The notes: generated from the letters alone by a model not told the origin. DNA of 64,000 nucleotides from Streptomyces sp. R41 (GCF_041053055.1 NZ_CP163443.1:4216001-4280000); one strand, 5' to 3'. Shown: positions 43,869-53,353, numbered from the stretch's first letter. Program-made: numbers and translations.

Positions 43869-44912
43869 TCAGTGCTGTGGGGGGACGGGGTGGGGGTGGG
43901 GCTGGGCGTAGGGGCCGGGGGTCGGCTGGTTGTGGTTCGGCGGGGTGGGGGGCTGGGGCTGGCTGTACGGGGTGGGGGGTTGGGGCTGGCCGTACGGGTC
44001 GGGGGCCTGCGGCTGGCCGTACGGGTCGGGGGCCTGCGGCTGGCCGTACGGGCCCGGGGCCTGCGGCTGGCCGTACGGGCCCGGGGCCTGCGGCTGGCCG
44101 TACGGGCCCGGGGCCTGCGGCTGGCTGTAGGGGCCGGGGGCCGGCTGCTGACCGTATGGGGTCGTTGCCTGCGGCTGACCGTACAGACCCGGGGTCGGCT
44201 GCTGGCCGTACTGGCCGGGCGCCTGCTGCTGGCCGTACTGGCCGGGCGCCTGCTGCTGGCCGTACGGACCAAGCTGCGCCTGCGGAGGGTATGGCCCTGG
44301 TCCGGCGACTTGCTGCGCGTACGGCGTCGGCGGCAGATACCGCACCCGGCCGCCCTCCTCCGTGACGGGCACGAACCCGGCGGCCTGCAACCGCGCAGCA
44401 AACTTGGCGTTGCGTTTGCGCGTGACGACGAAGCCGATGCCGAAGACGGCCATGAGCACCGCCCACAGAACGCCCGCCACGGTGTAGGCGACGGAATCCC
44501 CACCGGTCCGGACCGCCAGGACGACGCAGCCGACGGTGACGCCGACAACCCCGTACAGCATCCGCTTCTCGGCGTTCTTGCCGGTGAGGTCGAAGTTGAT
44601 GCGAGCCTTGAGGAGTTCCAGCGCGTCGGGAATGACGGGCGGCAGCGACTGCCCATCCCCGGCCTGCGGATACTGCGCCCAGTTCTGCGCGGCCCGCGCC
44701 TGAGCCTGCGGGCTGGGATCGGGCACGATGAGCATGGTGAGCGCGTTGTTCCGCCCGCTTCCCTGCCGCACATCGGCGTACTCGTACCCGAACTGCTGGG
44801 CGATGAAGGCGAGTCGGGCCAGCTTCTTCACCGAGGCCATGGGACTCGTGAGCTGAACCGCCTCCCCCGCGGCCATCAACTGGAACATCTTCCGAATCTG
44901 CCGCTTGCTCAT
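43869..44912 (-). CDS. Membrane protein with Pro/Gln/Tyr-rich repeat tail
   Basis: 347 residues. Residues 1-110 are soluble and well conserved-looking (AFIAQQFGYEYADVRQGSGR). Two TM segments follow (LYGVVGVTVGCVVLAV and YTVAGVLWAVLMAVFGIGFVV), then a short basic domain. The last 140 residues are repeats of APGPYGQPQ and relatives, probably disordered and on the cytoplasmic side. No family with known function is recognised. Monocistronic. Confidence 0.8.
   Translation of the reverse strand: MSKRQIRKMFQLMAAGEAVQLTSPMASVKKLARLAFIAQQFGYEYADVRQGSGRNNALTMLIVPDPSPQAQARAAQNWAQYPQAGDGQSLPPVIPDALELLKARINFDLTGKNAEKRMLYGVVGVTVGCVVLAVRTGGDSVAYTVAGVLWAVLMAVFGIGFVVTRKRNAKFAARLQAAGFVPVTEEGGRVRYLPPTPYAQQVAGPGPYPPQAQLGPYGQQQAPGQYGQQQAPGQYGQQPTPGLYGQPQATTPYGQQPAPGPYSQPQAPGPYGQPQAPGPYGQPQAPGPYGQPQAPDPYGQPQAPDPYGQPQPPTPYSQPQPPTPPNHNQPTPGPYAQPHPHPVPPQH
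43960..44280. repeat. 27-bp coding tandem repeats
   Basis: About ten imperfect 27-base units (core CTGCGGCTGGCCGTACGG on the plus strand) encode the nine-residue repeat APGPYGQPQ. Units near 44030-44130 are almost identical, so copy number is likely to vary between strains. Confidence 0.8.
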
Positions 44913-45671
44913 AGCGCCCCCAACTCCCCACCGGGCTCACCGGTTCACATCCGCAACCGGCCCAGCCTTTCACGCGCCCGATCCGCCAAGAACGGCAAGG
45001 CAACCTGGTTTACCGGCCCTTGACCGCGCTTTGACGGAAACCGGCGAGACCAAGCCAATTCCGCGCAGGGAACGAGCCGTTGGATGCGCATGGGTGAGAC
45101 CTCAACCATCCCCTTTCTTCACTGGAAACACACAGGTCCCAGGCGGATCCACACGACCCTCGGGCCGCTCCGAACGGCCCCGGGTCACCGCCCTCGCGAT
45201 CCGGCCACGCCCCGCACCACTCTTGCTCCGCGCTCCGCCCCCATGCCTATGGTGATCGCCGCGCAACGGTGGCCCTGACCAGGCCTCCCGGACGCGCCGA
45301 CCGACACCGGGGGAACCATGGGGGGAACCATGTTCACGGGGGATCGCGCCTCACGCGCCGCATCATTCGCACGCGCCTCACGGACGGAACAACTCGTACG
45401 CGCCGCACAAGTCGCACGCGCCTCATCGGCCGTGCATGACGTGCGTGTCTCAGCCGTACGTGACGTCCACGCCTCTGCCGTGCGTGACGTGCGTGACGTG
45501 CACGACGCGTATGCCTCGCGCGCCTGATCGGTCTCACCACTTCCGTCACACCACGCCCCGGCGCCAGACGCCTCTATCGGCGGAGCGGAACGCCCTCAAG
45601 TCCGGTGCTCCGCCGTGCCGTTGCCCTGCGCCGCCCGCCGTACGCGATCGCCGAAGGAGAACCCGCGCCCC
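44913..45671. other. Long intergenic region
   Basis: About 760 bases without a firm gene. It contains a possible small ORF, listed next, and repeated CGTGACGT/GTGCGTGACGTG words near 45440-45510. Confidence 0.4.
45318..45527 (+). CDS. Possible small protein (repetitive)
   Basis: A 69-residue ORF preceded by a 12-base tandem duplication of GGGGGAACCATG, giving two in-frame starts each with a good ribosome site. The protein is Ala/Arg/Val-rich with a repeated SAVRDVHA / VRDVHD unit. It resembles no known family and may be a chance frame within repeats. Confidence 0.25.
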   Translation: MGGTMFTGDRASRAASFARASRTEQLVRAAQVARASSAVHDVRVSAVRDVHASAVRDVRDVHDAYASRA

Positions 45672-47903
45672 ATGGCCGACGAGATGGTCCGGAGAGCTCA
45701 GCAGTTCGTCAACCGCACGTACCCCAACATGCTCGGCATCCCCGCGCTGGACGAGAACGGCCAGACCGGCTGGACGACGATGTTCGCGCTGACCCGCGCG
45801 CTCCAGTACGAGCTCGGCATCTCGAGCCTGTCGGACACGTTCGGCCCCACCACCCTGTCGACGCTCGCCTCGAAGTTCCCGAAGCTGAACGCCTCGACGA
45901 CCCCCTCGGCGAACTTCGCCCGCATCATCCAGTCCGCCCTGTACTGCAAGGGCTACGACGGCGGTGACATCGACGGGAAGTACAACTCCCGCGTCGCGTC
46001 CTCGGTGGCCAAGCTGAAGACGGACATGGGCGTCGACGGCGCGTTCCCCGGCGGCGACCTGGTGCCCAAGGTGTTCAAGGGCCTGCTGAACATGGACGCC
46101 TATGTCACCGTGAACTCCGGGTCCGAAGGGATCCGCAGTGTGCAGCGGTGGCTGAACGGCCGTTATGTGAACCGCGCGGACTTCTTCGTCATCCCGTGCG
46201 ACGGCCACAACTCCCGTGATGTGTCCAAGTCCATGCTGTACGCCATCCAGTACGAGCTCGGCATGGCCGACGGAACCGCGAACGGCGTCTTCGGTCCCGG
46301 CACGAAGTCCGGCCTCAAGTCGCACACGGTCTCGACGGGTTCGACGGGCACCTGGGTCTCCCTCTTCTCCGCCGCGATGATCCTCAACCAGCGGCCGGTC
46401 TCCTTCTCCTCCAGCTTCTCCTCCTCCCTGGCCGACGCGGTCAGGACGTTCCAGTCGTTCGCCAAGCTCGCGGTGAACGGCAGCGGCGACTTCCAGACCT
46501 GGGCCTCGCTCCTCGTCAGTTACGGCGACCAGGACCGCAAGGGCGAGGCGTGCGACGGCGTCACGAAGATCACCGCGGCGCGGGCGGCGGCCCTGAAGGC
46601 GGACGGCATCAAGTACGTCGGCCGCTATCTCACCAACCCCAGCACGACCTCACTGCCCGAGAAGGCGATCCAACCGGGCGAACTCCAGACGATCGCCACG
46701 AGCGGCCTGCGCTGCTTCCCGATCTACCAGACCTTCGGCCGCGACGCCTCCGGCTTCACCTACCCCGCCGGGCGGGCCGCCGGCTACGCCGCCATCAACG
46801 CGGCGCTGGACCACGGGTTCAAGCCGGGTGCCCGGATCTTCTTCGCGGTCGACTTCGACGCCCTCGACGCCGATGTCACCAGCAACGTCCTGCCCCACTT
46901 CAAGGGCATCGAGGACTCGATGGCGGATGCCGGGAACCCGTTCAAGGTCGGTGTGTACGGTCCGCGCAACGTGTGTACGCGGGTTGCCGAGGCCGGCCAC
47001 TCCTCGGCCTCGTTCGTCTCCGACATGTCGTCCGGGTTCTCGGGGAACTACGGCTACCCGCTACCGGCCGACTGGGCCTACGACCAGATCGTCACGCGCA
47101 CCGTCGGCTCCGGCGACGGGAAGATCGAGATCGACAACAACATCGCCTCCGGCCGCGACATCGGCGAGAACTCCTTCAACAAGCCGCGCGGGGTCCTCCC
47201 GGACGTCCGCTTCCTCGGCGGCTACCTGAACGCGCTGCACGACGACATCGGCAAGTACATGCAGTCGATCGGCTTCCCGAACGACGGCGGCAACCGCATC
47301 TTCAGCCACACCGAGTGCTTCGAGACAGTCCTCGCCCATGACGACGTGGTCACCGCGCAGTCGAACCGCTACAACATGCGCAAGGCGCTGATCCAGACGT
47401 CCGCGTACTGGGAGATGCGCCACTACGACATCATCGACCAGGCCGTGGACGCCGCCGTCGTCTACTACCACACTGGCGTCGGCGGCGGCATGACCCCGAA
47501 GCGGGACTCGTCCACGGGTATCGCCCAGATCAGCGGCGAGGTCGGCATCCGTGCCTGGAACCACTGCATCACCAAGGGCTATGTCTCCGGCACGATCCTC
47601 GACCCCGCCAAGGACGCCGACATCTGGACGATGTGGCAGAAGGTCAACAAGGACAACGCGTACGCCCTGCAGACCGTGTCCCTGATCCACCTGTGGGACG
47701 CGGAGGGCAAGCCCGGGGGCCAGAACCCGCCCGCCGGCGAGACCACCCTGCGCTCCATGCGCCTGGACTACACCGAGTCGGAGATCTTCCAGGTCCTGCG
47801 CCGCTACCAGGGCTGGGGCACGGAGGCGGAGGAGCACGCGACCAAGCGGATGGCGCTCTACCAGATCTTCGAGAAGTACAACGGCATCGTCCGGAACCTG
47901 TAG
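45672..47903 (+). CDS. DUF1906 glycoside-hydrolase-like protein with peptidoglycan-binding-like repeats
   Basis: 743 residues, no signal peptide seen. Residues 1-290 hold repeated peptidoglycan-binding-like helical units (ALQYELGISSLSDTFGPTTL, AIQYELGMADGTANGVFGPGT). Residues 300-530 are a DUF1906/Rv2525c-like TIM-barrel with GIKYVGRYLT, IYQTFGRDASGFTY, ARIFFAVDFDALD and FKVGVYGPRNVC. The last 190 residues are helical with TGVGGGMTPKRDSSTGIAQI, which resembles a lysozyme-like fold. Likely a cell-wall-directed protein, but how it leaves the cell is unclear. It starts an operon-like set with the next two genes. Confidence 0.82.
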   Translation: MADEMVRRAQQFVNRTYPNMLGIPALDENGQTGWTTMFALTRALQYELGISSLSDTFGPTTLSTLASKFPKLNASTTPSANFARIIQSALYCKGYDGGDIDGKYNSRVASSVAKLKTDMGVDGAFPGGDLVPKVFKGLLNMDAYVTVNSGSEGIRSVQRWLNGRYVNRADFFVIPCDGHNSRDVSKSMLYAIQYELGMADGTANGVFGPGTKSGLKSHTVSTGSTGTWVSLFSAAMILNQRPVSFSSSFSSSLADAVRTFQSFAKLAVNGSGDFQTWASLLVSYGDQDRKGEACDGVTKITAARAAALKADGIKYVGRYLTNPSTTSLPEKAIQPGELQTIATSGLRCFPIYQTFGRDASGFTYPAGRAAGYAAINAALDHGFKPGARIFFAVDFDALDADVTSNVLPHFKGIEDSMADAGNPFKVGVYGPRNVCTRVAEAGHSSASFVSDMSSGFSGNYGYPLPADWAYDQIVTRTVGSGDGKIEIDNNIASGRDIGENSFNKPRGVLPDVRFLGGYLNALHDDIGKYMQSIGFPNDGGNRIFSHTECFETVLAHDDVVTAQSNRYNMRKALIQTSAYWEMRHYDIIDQAVDAAVVYYHTGVGGGMTPKRDSSTGIAQISGEVGIRAWNHCITKGYVSGTILDPAKDADIWTMWQKVNKDNAYALQTVSLIHLWDAEGKPGGQNPPAGETTLRSMRLDYTESEIFQVLRRYQGWGTEAEEHATKRMALYQIFEKYNGIVRNL

Positions 47904-47971
47904 CCCCGGGGACAACCCACGAGGGAAGCCCCACGAGGAAGCCCCATGAGAAAGACCCGTGAGGAAGTCGC

Positions 47972-48448
47972 ATGAGTGACGACCAGCCCAACGTCATCGC
48001 CCTCCTGCTGATCGGCCTCGTCGGCCTGGCCATCGCCGGCGGGTTCGCCGTGTTCGGCTTCACCACGCTCGCCCGGCACGGCGTCAGGCGCGCGGAGAGG
48101 GAGGCCTTGCTCCGCGGCTTCGCGGGCCTGGCCGCCGCGGCGGCGGCCGCCATGTACGTCTGGGGCGCCCTCCACCTCGTCAAGGACGAGTCGATGACGA
48201 CCGACGCGTGCCGCGCCGCGGTGGGCCGGGCACACGCCGCCGACATCACCGGCGCCGACGTCTCCTACCTCCCGCTGCACCTGAACTGCCATGTCAGAGG
48301 TGCCGGTACGTACGCCGCCGCCGTACCGGACTACGTCAACCCCGCCGCCCTGGGGCTGGCCCTGACCGCCGTGGCGCTCGGAGTCTTCGCGGCGTTCGCG
48401 TCGGAGCTCCGCGCCAGAGACAACTTCAGGAAAGAGAAGGCAAGTTGA
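47972..48448 (+). CDS. Small membrane protein of unknown function
   Basis: 158 residues. Three TM segments: ALLLIGLVGLAIAGGFAVFGF, FAGLAAAAAAAMYVWGALHLV and LGLALTAVALGVFAAFA. Between the second and third lies a loop of about 55 residues with two cysteines (TDACRAA, LNCHVRG), probably external and disulfide-linked. Its stop overlaps the TTG start of the next gene. I do not recognise a family. Confidence 0.75.
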   Translation: MSDDQPNVIALLLIGLVGLAIAGGFAVFGFTTLARHGVRRAEREALLRGFAGLAAAAAAAMYVWGALHLVKDESMTTDACRAAVGRAHAADITGADVSYLPLHLNCHVRGAGTYAAAVPDYVNPAALGLALTAVALGVFAAFASELRARDNFRKEKAS

Positions 48449-49203
48449 ACAAGCCACAGCACACTCCTCACGTATCCCGGCGTACGGTGCTCACCCGCAC
48501 AGCGGTGATCACGGGCGCCGCGATCGCCGCCTCGCTCCCCGCCTCGCAGTTCCTGGCGAGCCCGGCGTACGCGGCCGCGGTCGGAAAGGACCCGGGCCCC
48601 GGCACGAACCCGCTCTCCAAGAAGGTGCGGGAGGCCGTCCGCCGGGCGGAGGCCCGCGCCAGACGGGTGATGACGGGCAAGCCGTCCCGCAACGGCTGGG
48701 AGATGGAACGCGTCGCCGACGACGGCGGCACCATCTTCACCCGCCCCGTCCCCGGCACCCCGCTCACCGGCAGCGCGGGCATCGCGGTCCGCATGGGCGA
48801 CGTAGAGACCGTCCTCGTCCACGTCGTACGCCGCTTCCACTACGAGCTCGAGGAACTCCGCAAGGGTGACGTCATCGGATGGCGGTCCCCCGGCACGGTC
48901 CGCAAGGGCCTCCCGGAGTCCAACCAGGCCTCCGGCACGGCAGTGCAGATCCGCCCCGGCGCCTACCCCGCCGGCACCCGCGGCGGCTTCTTCCCCCAGC
49001 AACAACTGCTGATCCAGGACATCCTCTCCGAGCTCGACGGCGTAGTCCGCTGGGGCGGCAACGACCACAAGCCCGACGAGTCCCTCTTCTATATCGCCGT
49101 ACGCCCCGACGACTCCCGCCTGACCCACGCGGCGAACCGCATCCGCCGCTGGGACGAGACGCCGGGGCGGGGGGCGGGGGTGTTGGCGGATGTGACGAGC
49201 TGA
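48445..49203 (+). CDS. Tat-exported M15-peptidase-like protein, apparently without metal ligands
   Basis: 252 residues from the TTG at 48445, which overlaps the previous stop (TTGA) and follows GAGAAGG. The N-terminus is a twin-arginine signal: SRRTVLTRTAVITGAAIAAS, cleaved after AYA-A. The C-terminal half follows the layout of D-Ala-D-Ala carboxypeptidases (M15/VanY): SNQASGTAVQIRPG where SxHxxGxAxD is expected, and WGGNDHKPDESLFYI where the last His is expected. All three metal-ligand positions appear changed. It may bind rather than cut peptidoglycan. The downstream region is unrelated. Confidence 0.7.
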   Translation: MNKPQHTPHVSRRTVLTRTAVITGAAIAASLPASQFLASPAYAAAVGKDPGPGTNPLSKKVREAVRRAEARARRVMTGKPSRNGWEMERVADDGGTIFTRPVPGTPLTGSAGIAVRMGDVETVLVHVVRRFHYELEELRKGDVIGWRSPGTVRKGLPESNQASGTAVQIRPGAYPAGTRGGFFPQQQLLIQDILSELDGVVRWGGNDHKPDESLFYIAVRPDDSRLTHAANRIRRWDETPGRGAGVLADVTS

Positions 49204-49233
49204 CGCCGGACGCGGTGAAGGGGGGTCTCCGTC

Positions 49234-49400
49234 TCAGGGACTGTGAGAAGCGAGGTAGGCACGTGCCCTGGCCAGGCAAACTGTGGAAGCCCGGAATGCG
49301 ATACCGGAATCCTCGTGGCCCAGGACTACCTCGAAGGCCCCTCCGTCATGAATGGCCAGATGGATCTTCCGCGCCTCGGACGCACCCCACCCGGCCACGT
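49234..49400 (-). pseudogene. C-terminal fragment of an unidentified gene
   Basis: The frame ending at the stop 49234-49236 reads as a plausible protein end: GWGASEARKIHLAIHDGGA, then FEVVLGHEDSGIAF and LARARAYLASHSP. Nothing protein-like precedes it in the same frame; it abuts the broken end of the Rhs fragment. It is probably a gene tail stranded by a deletion. Confidence 0.45.
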
Positions 49401-51043
49401 GTAGTCCCTCCAGTACCGGACGTTCCCGGCGCGGGTGATGCGTGTGCCGATGTAGGCGCGGGAGCCGGTGGCTTCGTGTCCGGGATGCGTTGCGGGCCAG
49501 TTGGCTTCGGTCTGGTTACCCGCCTCGTCGTATGCGTACGTCTCCGGTCCAGGCGTGAGCGTGCACGGCAGTAACGCGGCCTGCCCCGTCCAGATCGAAC
49601 CGACGAGTGCCGTTCAGCAGGTCGTCGAGGGCCTGGACGTTGCCGTCGGCCCGGTAGGAGTAGGAGCGCTTCTGGAGGACGCGGGAACCACCAGCGTTTA
49701 CCGACTGCTCTGTCAGGCGACCGAGTTCGTCGAAGGACTGGGTCTGAGCGAGGTTTTCGCCCACCCGACAAGCCACCTCCCGGCCTGCCTGGTCGTGATC
49801 GAAGTCGAGGGTGCGGCCTGGCACGGTGAGCTGCGTGCTCCGACCTGCCCCGTCGTAAGACCAGGTGCTGGTTGCGCCCGTCGGAGTGACACGGGAGGTC
49901 CGGCGACCGAGCCTGTCGTAGGTGACGCTCAGCGTGCGGCCGTTGACTGTCTCGGACTGGAGACGGCCGAGGGGGTCGCGGACGAGTATGAGGGTCGCGT
50001 CTGGGCCGGTCGCATGGGCGAGTTGGTCCGTGAGGTCGTAGGCGAAGGTGGTGACCTGACCGTCGGCGTCCTTGCGAAGGACCCGACCAAGCGCGTTCCG
50101 TTCGTAACGGACAGTCTGGCCCAGGGCGTTGGTGTGAGAGGTGAGGCGGCCTGCCGCATCGTGCGAGTAGGTCGGTACGCGGTCGTCGAAATCCTTCTCG
50201 GCCACCAGACGGCCAGCGGGGTCGTGGCTGTAGGTCCACGTCAGCCCCTGGGGGTTGGTCACCTGGGTGACGCGCAGTTCGCTGTCGTACGCGAAGGTGT
50301 AGCGAACGCCGTCCGGTCCGGTGCGGGCGGCAAGCACGTCGAAGGGGGCGTACTCGAAGAGGGAGACGGCGCCCAGCGTGTCAGTGTGACTGGTGCAGTT
50401 GCCCTCGCCGTCGTACGTCCACGACTCGCTGCTGCCGTCAGCGTTTGTCCGGTGTGTGATCCTTCCTTCAACGGTCCACCGAGAGTGTGTGACGTTGCCG
50501 AGCGGATCCGTTATGGCGATCGGCCGTCCGAAGGCGTCGCGTTCGTAGAGGGTGGTTGACCCGAGGGCATCGATTGCCTCAACCGGGAGACCTGCACCAT
50601 CGTTGTTCAACCGGGTGACATTGCCGAGGGCGTCTGTGACCGATGTCAGATGTCCCTTGGAGTCGTAGGTGAAGCGGCTTGTGGTCCCGGCAGGGTCGAT
50701 AACCGCAGTGCGATTACCACGCTCATCGAAGTCCTGGTGCCAGACGGTACCGTCGGGGCTGGTCACCGCTGTGGTCAGGCCGAGGGCGTTGTACATGAAG
50801 ACGGTCTCGCGGTTGCCCGGCCGGATCACGGATACCAGCCGGCCGCGCTCGTCGTAGCTGTAGCGAGTGGTGTGGCCGAGTGGATCGGTGACGGCGGTCA
50901 GCCGGTGACTGGTGTCCCACTCCTGGCGGACGCTGTGGCCGAGCGGGTCGGTCTGGCGGACGAGTCGATACGCGTCGTTGTGCTCGTAGTGAGTTCGCTG
51001 TCCCGCCGCGTTGGTGACCGTGGTGGTGTGCGTGCCCGTCGGC
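49396..51043 (-). pseudogene. Rhs/YD-repeat core fragment
   Basis: A 515-codon open frame (49516-51063) is made of about 22 YD repeats, such as YSYDERGRLVSV, FTYDSKGHLTSVTDALGN and YDRLGRRTSRVTPTGA. At about 49540 one frame ends and a second continues ETYAYDEAGNQTEANWP and RAYIGTRITRAGNVRYW, so a frameshift is present. The usual RHS N-terminal region and the C-terminal toxin tip (after the PxxxxDPxGL core end) are both missing. It is a decayed piece of a polymorphic toxin, read leftward. Confidence 0.85.
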
Positions 51044-51320
51044 GCGGACGACTTCCCGACCACGGGCCAGTCGTTCGACTACGTCGAGGGCCCCGTCCCG
51101 CAGCTCGACACGGTCCAGTTGGACTCACACCACGGCGCCTGTGAATTCCTTGACGCGGAGGCACAACGGCTCGAACTGCGGGTACATCGCCAGCGCCTCT
51201 GACGGAACCATCCGCCTCCGCGAAAGCGACGAGCCTGACGCCATCGTCGCTACGACCCGCGCCGGCCTCCATGAGCTGATACGAAGCCTCAAGACTCACC
51301 CGTTCATGCCAGGCGCCTGA
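51030..51320 (+). pseudogene. Fused remnant of DUF5753 regulator and DUF397 protein
   Basis: The first part reads GADDFPTTGQSFDYVEGPVP and LDTVQLDSHHGACEFLDAEA, the middle of a DUF5753 (Scr1-type) helix-turn-helix regulator. It then jumps to YIASASDGTIRLRESDEPDA and LHELIRSLKTHP, the end of a DUF397 partner. The middle of the two-gene unit has been deleted. A fuller copy of the same pair lies at 57805-58359. It abuts the Rhs fragment head-on. Confidence 0.75.
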
Positions 51321-51323
51321 TCA

Positions 51324-51407
51324 ATTGGCAGATTTGAGCCACCCGGTCACGCCCCGGTCGCCGAGTCGACAGGGTCCGTCACACTCCCCGGTGGCCCAAA
51401 GTTGCCA
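51324..51407. repeat. Inverted repeat after the DUF397 remnant (copy 1)
   Basis: Arms 51324-51341 and 51392-51407 are imperfect complements (TTGGCAGATTTGAGCCA against TGGCCCAAAGTTGCCA) around a 50-base centre. The same structure, with perfect arms, follows the intact DUF397 gene at 58362-58446. Confidence 0.6.
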
Positions 51408-51573
51408 CACGCGCCCGAAAGCAGCCTCAGAAGGCGACGTCTTCGCGGTTCGCTGCGGCGCGGGGCGGGGAGATCCGGCCGTACACGCGGACGACGCCTT
51501 TGTCGCATTGGCCTGCGACCTCATCTGTTGGAGGCGGCTGAAGAGAAACCGATCATGATCGTGTTACGAGCTC

Positions 51574-51960
51574 TTACGCCTGGAGGTAGAGTCGCTCGGC
51601 GTCCAGGATCAGCGCGGCCAGCGGGCTGCCGTAGGGCCAGGAGTCGGCGATGACGCGACCGGCGCCACGCACCCGCCGAGGCCTGGGTGGCAGCGGGGAG
51701 GACGAAAGCTGCAGCATCATCTGGGTCAACTGATCACGGATTGCGGTCAGTTGACCAGCACTGCTCACGCGCCCATGGCCCGCGGCGTGTCGCTCCAACT
51801 CCTCGTCGATTCCCGACAGGGCCTGCTCGGATGCGGCGAGGGCCCTTTGTACGGCTGATTCGGACACTATGGCTCCGGCAAGTCCCTGTCGGGGTTCAAT
51901 ACGTATGTCTGCTCGCTTCGGGCTTTCCTCCCCGCCGGTGGAGCCCTTCTCCGCAATCAA
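51574..51960 (-). CDS. Small helical protein at the end of cassette A
   Basis: 128 residues from a TTG at 51960 that overlaps the stop of the preceding gene (TTGA); a later start at GTG (VSESAVQRAL) is possible. The central part is helical (ALAASEQALSGIDEELERH, LTAIRDQLTQMMLQL). The C-terminus reads RVIADSWPYGSPLAALILDA. No family is recognised. Cassette B has no counterpart in the window. Confidence 0.55.
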   Translation of the reverse strand: MIAEKGSTGGEESPKRADIRIEPRQGLAGAIVSESAVQRALAASEQALSGIDEELERHAAGHGRVSSAGQLTAIRDQLTQMMLQLSSSPLPPRPRRVRGAGRVIADSWPYGSPLAALILDAERLYLQA

Positions 51961-52646
51961 CCCGCCACGCTCGTTTCCGGTTCCAGCGGGTTGTCGAAGC
52001 TGACGAGTTCCGCAATGTGCCGGAGGATCGCACGGTACTGCTGGCGGCACGCCCCAGCTGTCGTACTCAGGGTGAGAACGACGAGGCGCTTGCAGTCCGG
52101 GTGCGGCAGATGGGCGTGGATCTGGAGAAGCGGCGTCTGAGGGAGGCCTCTGCCCGCCTGGGGAATGAGTACGGTCTCGCTGAGGGTGGCCGGGCCGCAG
52201 GGGAGTTCGAGGTACTCGATTCCAGTGTGGCCTTCGGCTGAAGTCACAGCGCGGGCGGCGGTGACTGAACGTGGGGCCAACTCTGTGCCGCGCCAGGAAA
52301 GGGTGAAGAGGGAGAGCAGGGGCTGACCGTTGCTGCCGCCCGTTTCGTCGATGTCGTCGCGATGCAGGCCGATCGAACAGTGGACCGTGCCGACCTCGCA
52401 CAGAGCGCCCAGCAATAGCTTCCCCTGTGCCAATTGGGCGATGACCTGCTGGCGCGCCTTCTCGTCGGGCGCCGCGTCAAGAAATGGCGCGAGCACGGCC
52501 CGAAGATTGTCGGCGGCCGGAGAGCCGGGCGGGGTGAGCAGGGCGTCGAGGGGGATGGGGGTGAAGCCTTCCGGTTCTGCGAACCAGATGTCGGCGTCTG
52601 GGTCCGTGGCCGAGTCGGCGACAACGATGTGGGGGGCCGTGGTCAT
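51957..52646 (-). CDS. 'DIWFA' cytoplasmic protein, cassette A
   Basis: 229 residues, no signal or TM. Opens with DPDADIWFAEPEGFTPIPLD; mid-region VHCSIGLHRDDID and LLSLFTLSWRGTELAPRSV; end CRQQYRAILRHIAELVSFDN. The cassette B gene at 59477-60145 matches all these blocks. Such genes accompany type-VII-like cargo genes in Streptomyces, and they have been left as hypothetical proteins. A chaperone or immunity role is possible but unproven. Confidence 0.75.
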   Translation of the reverse strand: MTTAPHIVVADSATDPDADIWFAEPEGFTPIPLDALLTPPGSPAADNLRAVLAPFLDAAPDEKARQQVIAQLAQGKLLLGALCEVGTVHCSIGLHRDDIDETGGSNGQPLLSLFTLSWRGTELAPRSVTAARAVTSAEGHTGIEYLELPCGPATLSETVLIPQAGRGLPQTPLLQIHAHLPHPDCKRLVVLTLSTTAGACRQQYRAILRHIAELVSFDNPLEPETSVAG

Positions 52647-52666
52647 GGGGTCCTGTCCGGTGCGAG

Positions 52667-53353
52667 TCAGTACGAGGGCGGTTGCGAGGGCGCCGCGTCG
52701 GGAACGTGGGCTCCTGCGCGGCGGGCGCGCTCAAGGGCGGCGGGGCTCGCGTTCCAGCCGGTCGGTTCGATACCGCGGCGGCCCGTGGCCGTGCGCTGGT
52801 AGAGGAGGTGCAGCCGCCTGGGGGCGCTGCCGCGGCGGCCGGTGGCGGCGACGACGGCGATGAAGCGAGGGTCGCCGGCGAACCAGAGAGGCTCGATCTG
52901 GGCTTTCAGCTCCGGTTTCGTGCGGGTAGTGCCGAAGCGTCGCATCCACCAAAAGGTGCGCATGTTCGCGAGGAAAAGCAGGGGGATCTGTTCCTCGGGC
53001 TTCTCCGGGTTGGGGAACTCGAACCACATCTCATCCTGCTCGACCTGGGGGTGCTTGTTCCGGCCGCGGGGGACGCCGGTGAGGAGCTGCCAGGGGTACT
53101 GCCAGAGGACACGTTGGATGTAGATGGAGGAACGGAAGTGGGGGAGCTGGATTACGGCGCGGAAGGTGGCGTACACGAGGAGGGGGAGGAAGACCCAGCC
53201 GATCCAGCGGGGTGTTGCCACCATGAGAAAGAGGCTTCCGAGCCAGACGGCGACCCAGCCGACCAGTCGCAACACGATCATGATCATGTGCTGGATCCAG
53301 GCTCGCCTGGTCGGAGGATGTTCCCAAGCAGTGCGGTAATTGGTCGGATTCAT
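52667..53353 (-). CDS. Two-TM 'WFAGDPRF' membrane protein, cassette A
   Basis: 228 residues from the ATG at 53353. Two adjacent TM segments (MIMIVLRLVGWVAVWLGSLF and IGWVFLPLLVYATFRAVI) follow a short cytoplasmic N-terminus. The remainder is probably cytoplasmic, with EYPWQ-like QYPWQLLTG, WFEFPNPEKPEEQ and the strongly conserved PLWFAGDPRFIAVVA. The paralogue at 58807-59475 shares these. In cassette A it precedes the DIWFA gene; in B it follows it. Confidence 0.75.
   Translation of the reverse strand: MNPTNYRTAWEHPPTRRAWIQHMIMIVLRLVGWVAVWLGSLFLMVATPRWIGWVFLPLLVYATFRAVIQLPHFRSSIYIQRVLWQYPWQLLTGVPRGRNKHPQVEQDEMWFEFPNPEKPEEQIPLLFLANMRTFWWMRRFGTTRTKPELKAQIEPLWFAGDPRFIAVVAATGRRGSAPRRLHLLYQRTATGRRGIEPTGWNASPAALERARRAGAHVPDAAPSQPPSY

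Noticed and set aside
43960..44280. CRISPR array from regular 27-bp repeats
   Set aside because: Repeats are adjacent, without unique spacers, and encode an in-frame protein tail.
49516..51063. An intact Rhs toxin gene
   Set aside because: It lacks the N-terminal part and the toxin tip, and changes frame at about 49540.
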